NCBI GenBank assembly: GCA_034696485.1
Contig: JAQIWT010000713.1
Coordinates: 1-15,923 of the forward strand
Source: Isohypsibius dastychi
Taxonomy: Eukaryota > Tardigrada > Eutardigrada > Parachela > Isohypsibiidae
Direction: 5' to 3'
DNA length: 15,923 nucleotides
The position numbers and the translations under genes are program-made. Position 1 is the stretch's first letter. Every line of letters begins with the position of its first letter. Shown here one piece after another: positions 1 through 8,037 of the stretch. The notes under the pieces are model-generated. The model had not been told where the DNA came from and did not search any database. It was given only the letters and a program-made list of their open reading frames with translations.

Positions 1-75
<75 letters not shown>
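1..75. repeat. Poly-C homopolymer run
   Basis: The window opens with 75 uninterrupted C residues, directly followed by unique sequence and, 150 bases later, by the start codon of the HMG20-like gene. It touches the window edge, so its true length is unknown. It could be a genuine homopolymer tract in the promoter-proximal region or an assembly or sequencing artefact at a contig end. Confidence 0.95.
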
Positions 76-78
<3 letters not shown>

Positions 79-224
79 CCGCAGCATCTCACTCGTGCAT
101 GCGTGCGCCGATGTGTTTTGATATTTGGCTAATTTCGTTTTCTGGCTCAGCGAGCGATTTTGTTTTATCTGAAGAATTGCGTATCATTCCAGCGTCGCAT
201 GTTTGTTGAGATCATCTGTTTCTG

Positions 225-1527
225 ATGGATGTAGATATGGAGGAATCTGGGGAGCCTGAAGCTCAGGAGGAAGTGTCGGTGAAAGATGCTGATGTTGATT
301 CCCCTTCGAAGCGAAAATCACATCGAAAACGCAAACAGAAAGATCCAGATGCACCAACTCGTCCTCGTTCCGCGTACCTGCTTTTCCTGTTAGCCAAAAA
401 TCAGGAAATCCGGAATAGTATGGGAGCTGACAAAAGCTCGGTTGCGGATGTGACGCGCTTGGTCGGAGCTGCTTGGCAGAAAATTTCGGAGGAAGAAAAT
501 GCGGTAGGAAGATCACAGAATTTGGTTTTTGTTGTCGTGTCGTTAATTTTGTTTGTAGTAATCAATACGTGTGAAAGATGTATAAGATATGTCTTAATAT
601 GAATGAATGTATCAATGTGTTTGAAACACTAGCAATGGTTATCGGCGAGCTTTGTTGATTAATCTTCTCTGTAATTTAAACTTTTCCCAATTAATTTTCT
701 TTTCTGATTTCTTTTTGTTGAAGCTGGTTAGGTATGCGCATTCCATAATCTTGATTGATATGTTCCAGGTGTTTCAAGCTCGTGCAGAAGAAGACAAGAA
801 GCGGTACGAGGAAGAAATGCGTCTCTACACTCAGTCAGATTCGCACCGGAAGTTCAAAGCAAACCAGTCCCCCAAAGGGTCAAATGCGGATAAAAACCAC
901 CGAAATCGTCATAAACAGCATGATTCCGTTTCGTCGTCCTCCACGCTCGAGCCGAAGAAGCGTCGAAACGGGAGCGGTGGAAATCAGCGCAGCAAAGGTA
1001 CCGCATCTTCCTCACCGGAAATAGTTGATCCGTCCAGAAAGCGCTTCGTTTCCGGGATGAACAGTTTCCTGACCCCAACGCCAAATGCGGTGAATCTGAA
1101 TTCGAACAGCTTGCAGGAGCTGAAGATCCCGATTTTCAACGAGGATTTCATCGAGTGGAATACTCACCGAGAAAAAGAATTGCGTCGAATTCGACATCTC
1201 GCTCACGAGTTGGAGATCGATGTTGCTGGCTTGAAACATAACAGCGATCAAGTCAGTAGGTTCGCAGAAGACGCCTCTGACAGTGAGACGAATCTGAAGT
1301 TGGAGCAAACGCGGCTGGCCAGAGCGGAAGTCTCTAAAATTCTCGTGGAAGAATTTGAGGATTTTGAACTGCCGAATGGATTACGGGCTGATGAAGATAA
1401 TATTGAGTATATCATGACTCAAGTGGAGATTCATGCTGATGCCAAACCGTGTGTGGATGCTCAGAGGCTGCAAGGGAAATTACGCCGGCTCGCCCCTAGA
1501 CTCAAGCAGTTTATGATTCATTTATGA
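225..1527 (+). CDS. HMG20A: HMG20A/HMG20B (BRAF35)-like HMG-box chromatin protein, two exons
   Basis: Exon 1 is 225-503 and exon 2 is 769-1527. The intron (504-768) begins GTAGGA and ends TTCCAG in phase 0 and splits the HMG box. The predicted protein has 345 residues; human HMG20A has 347. Residues 1-42 hold an acidic stretch and a basic cluster (SKRKSHRKRKQKD). Residues 43-116 form the HMG box (RPRSAYLLFL, then VTRLVGAAWQKISEEE, then RAEEDKKRYEEEMRLY). A basic low-complexity linker follows. From about residue 211 comes the family's conserved C-terminus, starting LKIPIFNEDFIEW and continuing as a coiled coil rich in E, R and L. HMG20 proteins act in the nucleus with the LSD1/CoREST histone-demethylase complex through this coiled coil. 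The ATG at 225 has an in-frame TGA a few codons upstream, so the start is well supported. Whether it is the single arthropod HMG20 or a paralogue cannot be decided. Confidence 0.9.
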
Positions 1528-1678
1528 AATCGATAACCGGAATTGGATTTTTGCACTTTGAATTCTTTTCTGGCTCTTTCGATTACGATATCATGGTTTT
1601 TGCTTATGAACATATAGCTGAACCTGTTTTTCACTTCAGATAAACTGGGAAAACAGCAGTTGAGTTGCTCATAATGAT

Positions 1679-1684
1679 AATAAA
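1679..1684 (+). terminator. Candidate poly(A) signal of the HMG20-like gene
   Basis: A canonical AATAAA hexamer lies about 150 bases after the HMG20 stop codon in an A/T-rich stretch, a suitable place for 3' end formation. No other canonical hexamer was noticed between the stop and the next gene. Confidence 0.5.
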
Positions 1685-1732
1685 AAGAAATTATTCCAAC
1701 TCGTCATCGAAGTAACTTTCCCACTTAGCAGA

Positions 1733-1743
1733 GGGGGGGGGGG
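1733..1743. repeat. Poly-G run of 11
   Basis: Eleven consecutive G residues lie in the intergenic stretch between the HMG20-like gene and FDXR, followed by GC-rich unique sequence. A simple homopolymer, notable only because the same window starts with a long run of the complementary base. Confidence 0.9.
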
Positions 1744-1925
1744 TGCTCGGACACCCGCGCCTGTGACTATTCATTGTATGTCAATTCCGTTTGTTGTCGT
1801 TTGGTGACAGTCTGGTTGATGGTTGAACTTTTTAGATTTATCCGGAGACCGTTAGACTGTTGCACAAATCGACGATAACTCCATACCAGCCTGTTAAATT
1901 CACCTGGCAGGACTTGAAGTATGAA

Positions 1926-2037
1926 CGCAGGATACTGCAGTCTCCTCTCCTTATCAAACGTTTCTTCTGATCAACTCGCTCTTCCTTCGCATCTGGTAAT
2001 CCCCGCCTTGTCATCATTGTCAGCGGCCCAACTGTTA
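1926..2037 (+). pseudogene. Degenerate second copy of FDXR exon 1
   Basis: This stretch resembles the first FDXR exon that lies about 160 bases downstream. Bases 1971-2006 match 2127-2162 at 32 of 36 positions, and GGATACTGCAG at 1930 matches GGATCACTGCAG at 2090. Read in the FDXR frame it gives SFASGNPRL and then IVSGPT. The second part resembles the family's FAD-binding start (IVGSGPAGFY) with several changes. The FDXR frame runs on through [22 protein letters not shown] to an in-frame TGA at 2110-2112 inside exon A, with no obvious donor in between. The ATG at 1921 is in another frame and stops at 2037. The likely cause is a local tandem duplication of exon 1 followed by decay of this copy. 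Confidence 0.6.
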
Positions 2038-2102
2038 TAATTTCGCGATGCTCCTACTTCAGATTTAATCGGATCCTCTCCAAACCCGAGGATCACTGCA
2101 GA

Positions 2103-4780
2103 ATGCTGCGACAAGCGATCTTCCGCTCAACCCGCTGCTCCTTCGCGTCTGGTAATCCCCGCGTGGCAATCGTTGGCAGCAATCAGGCTGCTTTTTATTC
2201 TGCTCGATATCTGCTTGAGGTATGTGTGTAATAAGCCTTGTAGTTAAATACGCTGTAAACAAAAAATCCTGTGTTTTTAGTCCGTATTTTCTGCTTTTAG
2301 AATGCACCGGAAGTCAAGGTTGACATGTTCGAGAAATATCCGGTTCCTTTCGGGCTTGTACGGTTTGGAGTGGCTCCGGATCATCCTGATGTCAAAGTAC
2401 GTGGTTTTCCTGAAGAATTATTCTTTCAACCTGAAATAACAGAAGTTGTCGTCATTTTGGGGAGATCGATTTTCTTGTACTCAGTATAGTTCTGGGAGTT
2501 CGTTGGTTTCTTTACCAAAACACTTTGTTTCAAGTATCGAATTTTTGGTGAGCACCATCGAAGCCAGCATGATTTTCCGATTTAAATCTGCTGGTCAAAA
2601 GTGTGCTGATACGAAAAAGGGATGCATGGTCACTAAAGGTCAACTTGGGGCTTGTTAGTATTACCCAGCATTTGAACAGAAGGACTTATTTAATATATTT
2701 TTCCATCATCTGGTTGATTTGTTTCAGTCAGTTTTCCTTTCTTTGCAGAATGTGATTCACTCGTTTACGCAAACTGCGAAACTCCCGAACTTCCGGTTTC
2801 TGGGCGGAGTGACTGTCGGATCGACAGTTTCGGTTCCCGAACTCCTAAACCTTTATTATGCTGTGATATTAGCATACGGTGCTTCCAAAGACAAGAAGCT
2901 GAAAATTCCTGGTGAGGATGGGCCAGGTGTGATTTCCGCCAAAGATTTCGTTGGATGGTAATTAATTGCATGTTTTTCGTTCCATCGGAAACATCTCATA
3001 TTTGGTGTTAATTTAAGGTACAACGGGCTTCCAGACAATACTGATCTGAATCCCGATCTTTCTGCGGAGACCGCTGTGATATTTGGTCAAGGGAATGTCG
3101 CGCTGGACTGCGCGCGGATTCTTCTCACCAAACCGGAAGATTTGGCGGAAACAGATATTACCAGCTTCGCGTTGAATTCCTTGAAAAGAAGCCAGATCCG
3201 GAATGTGTACATTGTAGGAAGGAGAGGCCCGATGCAGGTAATTGAACCAGGCTCCGGTCAAAAAGGAGATCTCGTGTCGGTTGTAAGAAGAACGGAATTC
3301 TTTTCGAATTTGAATTAAGCATTTAATGTGGCTGCCGGTTAATTTTAATCGGTAAGTCCCAAGGGTATGCTTAAAGTAAAGCGTAGTCTGCGCATGGTCA
3401 CTGAAAGTCAGACTACTATGGCTTGAAGTATTACCCAGCGTTGATACATAAATTCTGAGAAATGATAATTTCGTGAATTTTTACGGGATTATTTATTGGA
3501 GCTCATTTTTCAGGTTGCGTTCACTATCAAGGAATTTCGAGAGCTGACCAAACTGCCAGGTGTGAATATTATTCTCTCTGACGCCGATGTAGCGGATGTC
3601 AAGGCGTCCTTGGATCAGTTTAGTCGCCCGAGAAAACGCTTGACGGAACTTATTGCTTCGACAGCTGGTATGACGCCGGAGCCATCAGCCAAGAACCTCT
3701 ACTTCCGGTTTCTGCTCTCTCCGAAACGAATCATCCGAACCGACAGCCGCAGCCGTGTTGTTGGCGTGAACTTCAAAATCAACAAGCTGGAGGTGGGTTC
3801 TTGTTTTTGTCCTATTCAGCAAAGTTTTCTCGTTAAGCTACGCTTCGGTCGAAACGCTTCGGTCGAACTGGTCATAGAAACATATAAGACATCGAAGAGT
3901 ATTCGTGCTCCGAAGAATTTTCCGTATTGTGAATGTAATTGGAGATTTACTGGTATATTTTTAAAAATGGAATTATTTTCTACAGTACGGTACTGTAGGT
4001 AAATCCGAATGAAAAAACCGAGTAATGTTTAGTCTCGAAGTCAGAAATATTACCCAAAATTTGGTCATGAAGTGTATTCATAAATTTTGGAAAAAAGTTT
4101 TCTGATCTAATCAGCACGTATCGAAGCTGGCATGATTTTATAATAAAATCTGTCAGTCAAAATGGTGCTAAAATCAAAGCGTAACGCATGGTCACTGGAG
4201 ATCACAGTGATCTGTCAGTATTACCCAGCATTTGTACAGCTGAAAACGGAGAAAGAAGTCTCTTTGGAAAAATTTTACGTTTTCTGTGTTGATTCTGTGA
4301 GTAATATTTTAAATCGTATTTTGTTCATTGCAGGACCCAAGAAATCCGGAGTCTGCCGTAACAACGACGGAGGACATCGAAGCGATTAAGTGCGGATTGG
4401 TTATTAGAAGCGTTGGTTATGAAGCTGTTCCGATTGACCCCGTCTTACCATATGACTCGGAAAAGCATATAATTCCGAACACTTTCGGTCGGGTTGATGG
4501 AATTGGCGGATTATATTGTAGCGGCTGGATCAAACGCGGGCCAGTTGGAGTTATCTTGACAACTATGAATGATGCTTATGAAACTGTGGATACCATGCTG
4601 GCGGATTTGAAAAAGAGCCAGATCCGGAATGTGTACATTGTTGGAAGAAGAGGCCCTATGCAGGTGTGCATGTCAGCTAGGACCTATCACACAAAGGCCT
4701 ATTTCGCCGATTTTAGAAGTCAAAGGCGAAAGGTAAATCCTGCGGTTGTAGTTACCTTTCAGTCCAATAGCAGAAAATAA
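2103..4780 (+). CDS. FDXR: NADPH:adrenodoxin oxidoreductase (FDXR), mitochondrial, with replaced C-terminus
   Basis: FDXR passes electrons from NADPH through FAD to mitochondrial ferredoxin for steroid, heme and iron-sulfur metabolism. Six exons join in frame: 2103-2219, 2301-2396, 2749-2957, 3018-3237, 3514-3792 and 4334 onward. The N-terminus ([17 protein letters not shown]) is basic and hydroxylated like a mitochondrial presequence. Family motifs include [19 protein letters not shown], the NADP-binding [25 protein letters not shown] and [16 protein letters not shown]. Two oddities stand out. The FAD-binding loop reads GSNQAA where the family has GSGPAG. After LADLK in the last exon the usual C-terminus, with its GKPREK-type motif, is absent. 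A second copy of the exon-4 end ([16 protein letters not shown]) follows instead. Translation then either stops at 4778-4780, or the transcript is spliced at 4664 to the exons starting at 4808. The gene may be a chimera or be decaying. Confidence 0.85.
2551..2679 (+). repeat. FDXR intronic repeat, copy 1 (intron 2)
   Basis: First of four related stretches inside FDXR introns. Shared blocks, compared with the fourth copy, are ATCGAAGC then GCATGATTTT, then AAATCTG, then GTCAAAA, then GCATGGTCACT, and finally GTATTACCCAGCATTTG followed by ACAG. It is not part of any exon. The family was not recognised as a known transposon. Confidence 0.7.
3181..3239 (+). repeat. Exon-end segment duplicated again at 4608-4665
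   Basis: Source copy of a duplicated segment: the last 57 coding bases of FDXR exon 4 plus the GT of the splice donor. It encodes [19 protein letters not shown]. The NADPH-binding VGRRGP motif is at its expected place here, so this is the original copy. Confidence 0.8.
3373..3446 (+). repeat. FDXR intronic repeat, copy 2 (intron 4)
   Basis: A shorter relative of the repeat at 2551-2679. It keeps GCATGGTCACTGAAAGTCA and GTATTACCCAGC and the spacing between them, and is followed by CATAAATTCTG, which resembles the sequence after copy 3. Confidence 0.6.
3841..3868 (+). repeat. 14-base tandem duplication in FDXR intron 5
   Basis: The unit CGCTTCGGTCGAAA at 3841-3854 is repeated at 3855-3868 with a single change at the last base. 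It lies just after the exon 5 donor and looks like a recent slippage duplication. Confidence 0.8.
3980..3998. repeat. Perfect 9-base inverted repeat
   Basis: CTACAGTAC and GTACTGTAG, perfect reverse complements, are separated by one G inside FDXR intron 5, just upstream of repeat copies 3 and 4. It could mark the end of an inserted element or be a chance palindrome. Confidence 0.7.
4031..4085 (+). repeat. FDXR intronic repeat, copy 3 (intron 5, partial)
   Basis: A weak, partial relative of the family. It keeps TCGAAGTCAGAAATATTACCC followed by a TTCATAAATTTTGG tail, which parallels the tail of copy 2. The GCATGGTCACT block is missing. Confidence 0.4.
4112..4239 (+). repeat. FDXR intronic repeat, copy 4 (intron 5)
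   Basis: Best match to copy 1 over about 130 bases, with the same order of conserved blocks: ATCGAAGC, GCATGATTTT, AAATCTG, GTCAAAA, GCATGGTCACT and GTATTACCCAGCATTTG. It ends about 95 bases before the exon 6 acceptor. Confidence 0.7.
4608..4665 (+). repeat. Second copy of the FDXR exon 4 end, inside the last exon
   Basis: Bases 4608-4665 repeat 3181-3239, including the GT of the splice donor. Only five differences lie in the 57 coding bases. Three are silent and two fall in one codon, changing R to K. The copy begins exactly where the normal FDXR C-terminus should start after LADLK, at a shared TTGAAAA, which suggests joining at a microhomology. It places a second VGRRGP motif near the C-terminus, where the family has none. 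Confidence 0.85.
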
Positions 4781-4807
4781 AACAAGCTTTTTAATCAATT
4801 TTTCCAG

Positions 4808-5716
4808 GCTGTGGAAAAAGCAGAGTTCCCGATTCCAGGTGGACTTGAGGCCGTAAAGTTGGATTTAATTTGTTTGAGCCTCCGAAGGATTGTTGAACAC
4901 ATTCATTCCTACCCGGCCATTCAAAAAGCGATAAAACAAATTCGGGACTCGGGAAGACATCCAAGCAGATCCCGGTCTCCCAGCGGAAAAAAGAAGCCTC
5001 AACTCTGGGTTTTCCATACAATTCTTGCGCTTTATTACATCGCGCCGGAAATATTCAAAGAGTTCGACTTACTTTACCCGGGAGAAAACAAGTCCTACGA
5101 GGAAATCGCGAATTGTGTAGCAGACGAGATTGACAGCGTCAATATTTGGCTGCATACTCCCAGGCCCACCTTGCCGATGTTGTTTGCCAGTTCCAGAAGA
5201 TTTGCTGTTGAGGCGTCGGGTGTTTTAGCCAACGCATGCAGTGTGTTGAATGACAGATATTCGGGAACTTCGCATCCGATGTAGGAATTTTTCTTCAGTT
5301 TATCGCTTCAGCAACTCAGTATTTTTCAGATTGGTCAATTTGAAACAAATGGATTTAAATGGAGGATTGAAAGGTTGGCGATTATATCTTGTTATCGCTG
5401 TTGCGTCTGGATGCGGTAAGGTTTTAATCGATTTTGGCCGATAGAGATGAAGTGGAATTTTTGGGTCTTCTCATTTTCGGCTAGCTTTCGTACATAGGAT
5501 CTTGGAATATCAGTTCTCAAGTATCTTGTGAATGAAAATGAAAGAGGTTGCAATGAGGATTACATTACTGATGTTTTAATTGTCGCTCGTAGTTTAATGA
5601 ATTTCATTTTTTCAGGCGCGTGGTTATCCAGACTCCTTGCCGATAAATTTGCTGAGCAAAATGTTTCCGATTGCCGATGCAAAAACACTGGACCTTCTCA
5701 AAACGACAGTCGCTGA
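4808..5716 (+). CDS. Unrecognised protein, three exons, possibly fused to FDXR
   Basis: Three exons join in frame: 4808-5280 (acceptor TTTCCAG, donor GTAGGA), 5330-5415 (acceptor TTTTTCAG, donor GTAAGG) and 5616-5716 (acceptor TTTTTTCAG). They encode about 219 residues. The first exon opens in phase 0 without a nearby ATG, so it must be joined to something upstream. The donor at 4664 in the duplicated FDXR segment fits in phase. In order, the protein has a leucine-rich start (LEAVKLDLICLSLRRIVEHI), a basic Arg-Ser stretch (RHPSRSRSPSGKKK) and WVFHTILALYYIAPEIFKEF. The second exon holds a likely membrane helix around WRLYLVIAVASGCGAWL, and the tail is polar. If exon 1 is not spliced at 5281 the ORF ends at the TAG at 5282. 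I do not recognise the family. It does not resemble the FDXR C-terminus. Confidence 0.5.
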
Positions 5717-8037
5717 AGCATCCTTATTTGGAATTATATTATTGCCCGCATGATGAATCCGTAGCAGAGCATTACATTTGAAGTATTTTTTGACAGAAAT
5801 GTTTTTTAAATTGTCTTTCTGGTCACCATTGTCTTTCACTCTGTCTTTCGTTTTTGTCGTTTTATACTCCTTGCATTTTTTTACAGAACTCTCTTGTTTT
5901 ATTGATCTGCTTGTACAGTATTTTTTTGAATGCAGATATATGCTGTGATTTTTTCAAAATATTTTGATCTTGTTTTACATATTTTTTGGTAATGTTTAAA
6001 ACAACAGATACTCATCAATGACCCTACTTTTTTCCCATTAATCAACGATTAGGGAAATATACTGCTAGAAGTCCGGAAAACCGTATGCCGCAACAGGAGA
6101 CATAAGGATTATGTCGAAGTATGATAATCCTGAGTGTGGTTTACCGGGCGGAATTCTTTTATTTCAACCTTTCTGAAATTTAATTCTTGACGATGTTGGA
6201 GGGATTTTGTGGAATACTCGGAAATTATTTCTTTTCGAACCTCATTTCAGACTTGCAGTTGAAAAAATTGGTTTGATTTCTTCGATTCTAATTCATGGGA
6301 AACAACTGGTAACAGACCGAATAATGATTAATTAATTCTGTACCTTGTAGACTTCTGAATACATTTGTAACTAAAATTTAGAGGTGACTTATCACGTCTT
6401 ATATTTATGGTCTTCCAGAATTTGAAATTTTGGTGTTTGAATTTAACTCCACCGACTTTCTTAAATGGAATGTTCATTATATCATTCCGCTCTGTTAGAT
6501 GAATTTACTGAAAGAGTATGAATATTTATGAATTTATCCGTGAACTGATGTTTTTGTTTTGAATTTTTTCCTTGAATTAAATAACTGGTGAAATTTCTGT
6601 TAGTTACGAACGGAAACAGAACTGAAGTCTATTGAGATGCTATTAAAATTCGATGAATGGACTGAATTTTTCGACTCCTTTCCTTCATAAAAAACAGTTT
6701 TTGTGTCGCTTGAAATAAGCTCGTGATAAGAACTGGAGAGTGAAATGAATCCGTTGCGGTAGAAAATACTGCGATTTCAGAGTATAGAAAATTTGCAAAT
6801 TTTGAGACTGTTTTGAAAGCAATTAATTTTCTTTCTTGATCGCTCAAATGTCATATGGGATATCCATACAATAATTCAGCTGAACAGGGTCATTGTAGGG
6901 AATATTGCTGTTTGTATTTCGGACTTGCGTTAATTATTTTATGTTCATATAATTCAAGGAATTCCGGGAAACTGAGTTTCAAAAAAAGGAGAAAGTACCG
7001 GTAGTTCAGCAAGCTTACTTTTCGTTTTAAAATAAATATTTATTTTGTTGAATTCATCTTATGGCATTTTTTTTACGTTATGGAATCAAGGTTGGAAAAT
7101 AAATCTTTTTCTCACAGCAGAAAGTAAATAATTGTCCGGCAGATATTTGTGTTTTTTGACGACGTTTATTGCCGGTCGAATGAATTTATTTTCTCAGTGC
7201 AATGGTTTTAGCGTCTTTTAAGTTAATAAATGAATATTGTCTACATAAATTATTACGAATGTTGTCGGAGCAGTTTTGTTCACTTTTTTGTTGTGGTACA
7301 GTCTCAGCAAATGCATTTGTTTTTTGAATAGCCATAAGTTACGATTAAGGATCTTAACTTTCAGAGCAATTCCATTACCATTTGCCAAAAACTATAATCC
7401 GATTCTGGAATATAATCCCACGAAAATCGATTTACGGGTAGGGTGCCATAACAGCTATCTGTTCCACGATGGTCAGTATGACTCAATAATTCACACGTTT
7501 CCTAAAAAAAGGTTGCGGCAGAGAATGTCGTAAAATTTCATGCATACGGTGGTAATTTTCAAAAGGTCTTGGTGGGGAGGAGAAAAGTCCGAGTCCATAT
7601 AATATCCACGCTTCTAATGGCATAATATTAAGCACAGTTATGGGCAATATTTCATTCGGTGAGACATGAACAAGAGTCCCTTCAAGAGTACTCATTCACA
7701 AATTTATATTGGCAGGAAGGACGCGAAACTTGCCTCGTAGTGCCGAAAGTGTTTTCGACCTTTACCGTCTGAATCTGTATTGTCTCCTTTATAAATGTCA
7801 AATTTTTTCCCACAGTTGTGCTGCACTGTGTTCTGAATTTGTGCTGTACTGAAGCCACTGGAACACTGTTTTTTTCTGAAGTAAATCTCGAGTATGTGCC
7901 TGAGTGTGAACTTTTCATAGCCACAAAATGTCTTGTGATTCAACATACCTTATCCTTGTCCGATTGAAACGAAACCATTTCCAAGTTATACCGAGCGACA
8001 AAATGTTTGGAATAGATATTTGACGATCGGCTAAAAT
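5717..8037. other. Intergenic stretch without a supported gene
   Basis: About 2.3 kb of A/T-rich sequence between the unrecognised exons and the 3' end of PSMD5. ORFs here are short and none shows a motif, conserved family or flanking splice signals I could trust. One hairpin-forming stretch at 6073-6147 is listed separately. No RNA gene was recognised. Confidence 0.6.
6073..6147. repeat. Nested imperfect inverted repeat (hairpin-forming)
   Basis: CCGGAAAACC at 6073 pairs with GGTTTACCGG at 6138 with one mismatch. Inside it AGGATTAT at 6105 pairs perfectly with ATAATCCT at 6124 around an 11-base loop. The unpaired segments between the stems are unequal (22 and 6 bases), so it does not look like a microRNA precursor. 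It may be a structured element or the ends of a small decayed transposon. Confidence 0.45.

Noticed and set aside
1-75. Poly-C run as a telomere
   Set aside because: Arthropod and other animal telomeres are short mixed repeats such as TTAGG, not a pure homopolymer.
184-516. Minus-strand ORF of 110 codons opposite the HMG20-like exon 1
   Set aside because: It is the antisense of a well-supported HMG-box exon and shows no family motif.
5616-5753. Alternative frame of the last unrecognised exon, reading ARGYPDSLPINLL and onward
   Set aside because: It looks protein-like, but the splice phase of the preceding exon does not fit. The frame giving GAWLSRLLADKF joins cleanly. Transcript data could reverse this choice.
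7276-7946. Several 70-85 codon ORFs on both strands
   Set aside because: They overlap one another, have biased A/T composition, and lack motifs or splice context.
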